A stretch of DNA of 7,604 nt from Candidatus Apopatosoma intestinale (lineage in GTDB: Bacteria > Bacillota > Clostridia > Oscillospirales > CAG-272): assembly GCA_003524145.1 (NCBI GenBank), contig DODZ01000054.1:1-7604 (forward strand), read 5' to 3'. Below the pieces are notes generated by a model. It ran no database searches. It was not told the origin of the DNA and worked only from the letters and a program-made list of their open reading frames with translations. Shown here piece by piece: positions 5,846 to 7,604 of the stretch (its first letter is position 1; each line of letters opens with the position of its first letter). The position numbers and the translations under genes were made by a program.

Positions 5846-6367
5846 TCAAGCCTCTGATTTTTCTGCCGCGGCTTTTTTGGCTTCTATATATGATGTGACT
5901 TCGTCCCGCTCTATGCCGAGCGCATACGCAAATTCATCATAGAGTACCTTTTCGGCAGAGGTAAGCGCCGCTTCGTCTGTCACGCGGAGCTTTTTGCCGC
6001 ATGCCGAGAGCGCTTTTCTGCGCAGACGGAGCGTCTTTATCATGCGGGTTATGCGCTTGCGGTCGCCCGAGGAGGCAACCTCTTTTATTTTTGCCGTGCG
6101 CTCGCGGTCATTTTCTATCCAGTCAAAGGGCTTTTCCGGTATGGAAGAATCGATTATTTTATCTACCTCGGTTTTTGTGAGCAACCGATTCATTTTATCG
6201 GAGAGCGGACTGTCCACGGGCACAAAAATCACCGATTTTTCATCGTGAACAGGGCGCAGAATATAATATTCTCTCTGCTTTCCCCCGAAATCACAATTTT
6301 TTATTTCCGCTATTCTGCAAACACCGCTTGTCCTGTAAACCAGCAAATCGTTTGCGATAAATTTCAT
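5846..6367 (-). CDS. CarD-family transcription regulator (RNA polymerase-binding)
   Basis: This 173-residue cytoplasmic protein has the CarD/CdnL fold. Residues 1 to about 60 form the Tudor-like RNA polymerase beta-subunit-binding domain, with LLVYRTSGVCRI at 8-19, REYYILRPV at 32-40 and IFVPVD at 47-52. Residues from about 60 to 165 are the basic helical DNA-contacting domain, with FDWIENDRERTAKIKEVASS at 81-100, KTLRLRRKALS at 111-121 and a typical ending EFAYALGIERDEVTSYIE at 145-162. Trp83 aligns with the tryptophan that, in mycobacterial CarD, wedges into the melted promoter. CarD proteins stabilise open complexes, often at rRNA promoters. The short basic C-terminal tail shows it is the stand-alone type, not the N-terminus of the repair coupling factor Mfd. 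AGGAGG (6379-6374) lies 6 bases before the ATG. It has its own promoter and terminator. Clostridia often carry several CarD paralogues, and this copy may be a specialised one. Confidence 0.88.
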   Translation of the reverse strand: MKFIANDLLVYRTSGVCRIAEIKNCDFGGKQREYYILRPVHDEKSVIFVPVDSPLSDKMNRLLTKTEVDKIIDSSIPEKPFDWIENDRERTAKIKEVASSGDRKRITRMIKTLRLRRKALSACGKKLRVTDEAALTSAEKVLYDEFAYALGIERDEVTSYIEAKKAAAEKSEA

Positions 6368-6389
6368 GTCTATCCTCCTTTGACAAAAC

Positions 6390-6422
6390 AGAATAGGCGA
6401 CGGATTATCCGCCGCCTATTCT
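6390..6422. repeat. Long inverted repeat between TM2 and carD-like genes
   Basis: AGAATAGGCG (6390-6399) pairs with CGCCTATTCT (6413-6422). CGGA (6401-6404) pairs with TCCG (6408-6411) inside, giving 14 pairs with one mismatch and a three-base loop. On the minus strand it is followed by GTTTTG, so it may act as a weak terminator for DUF2752-TM2. It also covers the predicted start of the carD-like transcript (about 6416) and ends some 8 bases before its ribosome binding site. Confidence 0.75.
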
Positions 6423-6452
6423 ATTTTACCATATTTCAAAGAAAAATGTCAC
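6423..6452 (-). promoter_or_regulatory. Promoter of the carD-like gene
   Basis: On the minus strand GTGACA (6452-6447, five of six -35 positions) and TAAAAT (6428-6423, five of six -10 positions) are separated by 18 bases. TGG directly before the -10 gives an extended -10. Transcription would start near 6416, inside the left arm of the adjacent inverted repeat, giving an mRNA that begins with a hairpin. Confidence 0.65.
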
Positions 6453-6501
6453 GGACAAAGTTCACAAAAATGCAATGTGTTTAATAGGGAAATTGCCCAA
6501 A

Positions 6502-6837
6502 TCAAAGAATCATCATGAGCTTATTGAGATTTTTCTCTTTTGTTTTCTTGGAAATTGTGAACCAGTCGATTATTGTGAGAATACCGCATACGCCGCCGGT
6601 GAGAAGCTTAAGTACTCCGATTCCCGTGTCACCTATCATAAATCTGTCTATACCGAGACCGCCGAGAAGAATGGAGATGATGAGGATTGTCGTGGGATCC
6701 TTGAATTCCGTGCACTGAACAAGCGTGAGCTTGTCATCGCTCGCATCGAGAAGCTTCTGCTTGAGAAAAGGTACCTGCTCCTCAGGAAAATACTTTGCGT
6801 TTGCCACCAAGAACTGATTTACTACATTAGCGTCCAT
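6502..6837 (-). CDS. TM2-domain membrane protein
   Basis: This 111-residue protein has a hydrophilic N-terminal region (1-45, mostly helical, acidic) and a TM2 domain. The first membrane helix (about 48-62) runs into the family signature GGLGIDRFMIG (59-69). The second helix (about 72-95) contains GGVCGILTIIDWF. TM2 proteins are small two-helix membrane proteins of unknown biochemical role in bacteria, with both ends probably cytoplasmic. The start is the ATG at 6837, with GGAGG (6850-6846) 8 bases before it. A TTG 15 bases further upstream overlaps that ribosome binding site and is not a credible start. It is the second gene of an operon, 21 bases after the DUF2752 gene, an association that suggests a shared membrane function. 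The inverted repeat at 6390-6422 probably ends the transcript. Confidence 0.88.
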   Translation of the reverse strand: MDANVVNQFLVANAKYFPEEQVPFLKQKLLDASDDKLTLVQCTEFKDPTTILIISILLGGLGIDRFMIGDTGIGVLKLLTGGVCGILTIIDWFTISKKTKEKNLNKLMMIL

Positions 6838-6858
6838 TTTAAGTTCCTCCAAATAAAT

Positions 6859-7221
6859 TTATAATTTACCCTGTAAAGGAATAAATCCGGAAATCAAGCC
6901 GAAATTTCGCCCGATGGTAAAAGCTACGAGAATAATCGTATATACCGCGAGAAATATGTCGGCGGCACGGCGAAATCTGCGCATAAAAGCGCAATTTCTA
7001 TGCGCAAAAACAAATACATAGAAAGGAAGAGTGAAAAAGAAAGGATTATAACGGAACGCCGTGGCGAAATCCCCATGAAAAGCATGGATATATGCGCGTG
7101 TCAGTCCGCAACCGGGGCAGGTAAAGCCCGTAAGACGAAAAAACGGACAGCCGAAAACGACAAGTGCCGAAAGAGCGGCAAGCACGGCTGTATGTATGAG
7201 GATGGTTTTTGCTGTTTTCAC
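6859..7221 (-). CDS. DUF2752-family membrane protein
   Basis: This 120-residue protein has three likely membrane helices (about 7-24, 60-74, 86-105). It carries the DUF2752 hallmark TCPGCGLTRA at 34-43, followed by HGDFATAFRYNP at 49-60. The paired cysteines (Cys35 and Cys38) in a CPGC arrangement resemble a metal-binding or redox motif, but the family's function is unknown. The start is a GTG at 7221 with AGAGG at 7230-7226, only 4 bases upstream, closer than usual. An ATG one base earlier in another frame is immediately followed by TGA and cannot be used. The next in-frame candidates have no ribosome binding site. It is the first gene of an operon with the TM2 gene and has a strong promoter at 7281-7253. 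Confidence 0.87.
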   Translation of the reverse strand: MKTAKTILIHTAVLAALSALVVFGCPFFRLTGFTCPGCGLTRAYIHAFHGDFATAFRYNPFFFTLPFYVFVFAHRNCAFMRRFRRAADIFLAVYTIILVAFTIGRNFGLISGFIPLQGKL

Positions 7222-7252
7222 ATTTCCTCTGCTGATTGTATATTATGCTATA

Positions 7253-7281
7253 AGTATATCATAACTTTTTTACACTGTCAA
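7253..7281 (-). promoter_or_regulatory. Sigma-A promoter of the DUF2752-TM2 operon
   Basis: On the minus strand, consensus TTGACA (7281-7276) and TATACT (7258-7253) are separated by 17 bases, with TGA before the -10 (extended -10). Transcription would start near 7246, giving a leader of about 24 bases before the GTG. Confidence 0.87.
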
Positions 7282-7292
7282 CATAATTGTGT

Positions 7293-7326
7293 AAGATATT
7301 TACCGTATCTTGAATGAAAATTCAAG
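7293..7326. repeat. Two overlapping inverted repeats upstream of the DUF2752 promoter
   Basis: AAGATA (7293-7298) pairs with TATCTT (7306-7311). CTTGAA (7309-7314) pairs with TTCAAG (7321-7326). The two share CTT at 7309-7311, so as RNA they are mutually exclusive, and as DNA they form two adjacent dyads. They lie about 12 bases upstream of the -35 box, where an activator or repressor could bind. No regulator site family is recognised. Confidence 0.4.
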
Positions 7327-7332
7327 TGGTTA

Positions 7333-7604
7333 ATGCTCTTGATATTCCGAAAGAATCATGAAGCGACTTTTCTTCTTCTCGCGCTTTTGAGTGACCAAAA
7401 GCGCGGCAAAAGTCATTTAAGAGGATTTTCCATCCTCTTAAAAATCACCTTCCGCGTGCACGAGTTAGTCGCAGGAAGTAGTGCGTGGCGAGTACGTGCG
7501 GCAAAGGATATAGTGAAAGTCGGCGGTTTTGCTACCCTCCACAATTTCAGCTATACCACGCGTGCGAACATATCACACGAAAAAGCCGAGCAGATTCGTG
7601 CACG
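7333..7604 (+). CDS. Open frame of doubtful coding status, running off the right edge
   Basis: From an ATG at 7333 a frame stays open for 90 codons to the window edge, including SHLRGFSILLKITFRVHELV and GGFATLHNFSYTTRANISHE. I do not recognise the family. No Shine-Dalgarno sequence precedes the ATG and no clear plus-strand promoter is visible. Two perfect hairpins (7380-7405 and 7416-7442) lie inside the frame, which is unusual for coding DNA. The minus strand is closed by stops in all frames near the edge. It may be a repeated non-coding element that happens to be open, or a gene remnant. The stretch 7222-7604 contains no other gene candidate. Confidence 0.2.
   Translation, partial: MLLIFRKNHEATFLLLALLSDQKRGKSHLRGFSILLKITFRVHELVAGSSAWRVRAAKDIVKVGGFATLHNFSYTTRANISHEKAEQIRA
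7365..7442. repeat. Tandem strong hairpins near the right edge
   Basis: The first structure is nested: CGCGCTTTT (7380-7388) pairs perfectly with AAAAGCGCG (7397-7405) around GAGTGACC, and outside it GACTTTT (7365-7371) pairs with AAAAGTC (7408-7414). One base later, TTTAAGAGGAT (7416-7426) pairs perfectly over 11 positions with ATCCTCTTAAA (7432-7442) around TTTCC. Neither has a proper T run on either strand, so they are not ordinary terminators. The arrangement suggests a structured RNA or a palindromic intergenic element. Confidence 0.7.

Noticed and set aside
7455..7462. Palindrome CGTGCACG repeated at 7597-7604
   Set aside because: Eight-base palindromes recur by chance, the second copy is cut by the window edge, and the flanks do not match.

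Overview
The window looks like chromosomal DNA from a low-to-moderate GC member of the Clostridia, probably an Oscillospiraceae/Ruminococcaceae-type anaerobe. The pointers are AGGAGG-type ribosome binding sites before nearly every gene, sigma-A promoters (TTGACA / TATAAT, often with an extended TGn), short intrinsic terminators, a Firmicutes-type L10 leader, a PcrA helicase with an extra segment after Walker A, and small CarD, TM2 and DUF2752 proteins. The genus cannot be read from the sequence. There is no rRNA, tRNA, CRISPR array, transposase or phage gene, so this is mostly housekeeping DNA with a few unassigned pieces.

Layout, plus strand (1-2590). An open frame of doubtful status runs in from the left edge (1-153). 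Next is an unrecognised lipoprotein (305-1282) with its own promoter and terminator. Then comes the rplJ-rplL operon (1588-2543), which encodes the L10 and L7/L12 proteins of the ribosomal stalk. It has a near-consensus promoter, an L10-binding leader, an attenuator hairpin and a closing terminator. The usual neighbours rplK-rplA and rpoB-rpoC are absent.

Layout, minus strand (7281 down to 2686). Five genes converge on rplL. A promoter at 7281-7253 drives a DUF2752 membrane protein and a TM2-domain protein, 21 bases apart. Then come a CarD-family RNA polymerase-binding protein, a PcrA/UvrD helicase, and a five-helix membrane protein that I read as a strongly diverged TspO/MBR relative. Promoters can be placed before DUF2752, carD-like and pcrA with good confidence, and before the TspO-like gene with less. 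Terminators follow carD-like (5798-5834) and the TspO-like gene (shared bidirectional terminator 2556-2589). A long inverted repeat sits between TM2 and carD-like. The right end (7282-7604) holds several inverted repeats and an open frame of doubtful coding value.

The genes do not form one pathway. A loose theme is the transcription/translation core: the ribosomal stalk, a CarD-type promoter-opening factor, and a PcrA helicase with an RNA polymerase-binding C-terminal domain. I see no convincing undescribed multi-gene system. The most useful leads are the TspO-like protein that has lost the family's signature residues, the inverted repeat laid over the start of the carD-like transcript, the isolated rplJL operon, and the tandem hairpins near the right edge.
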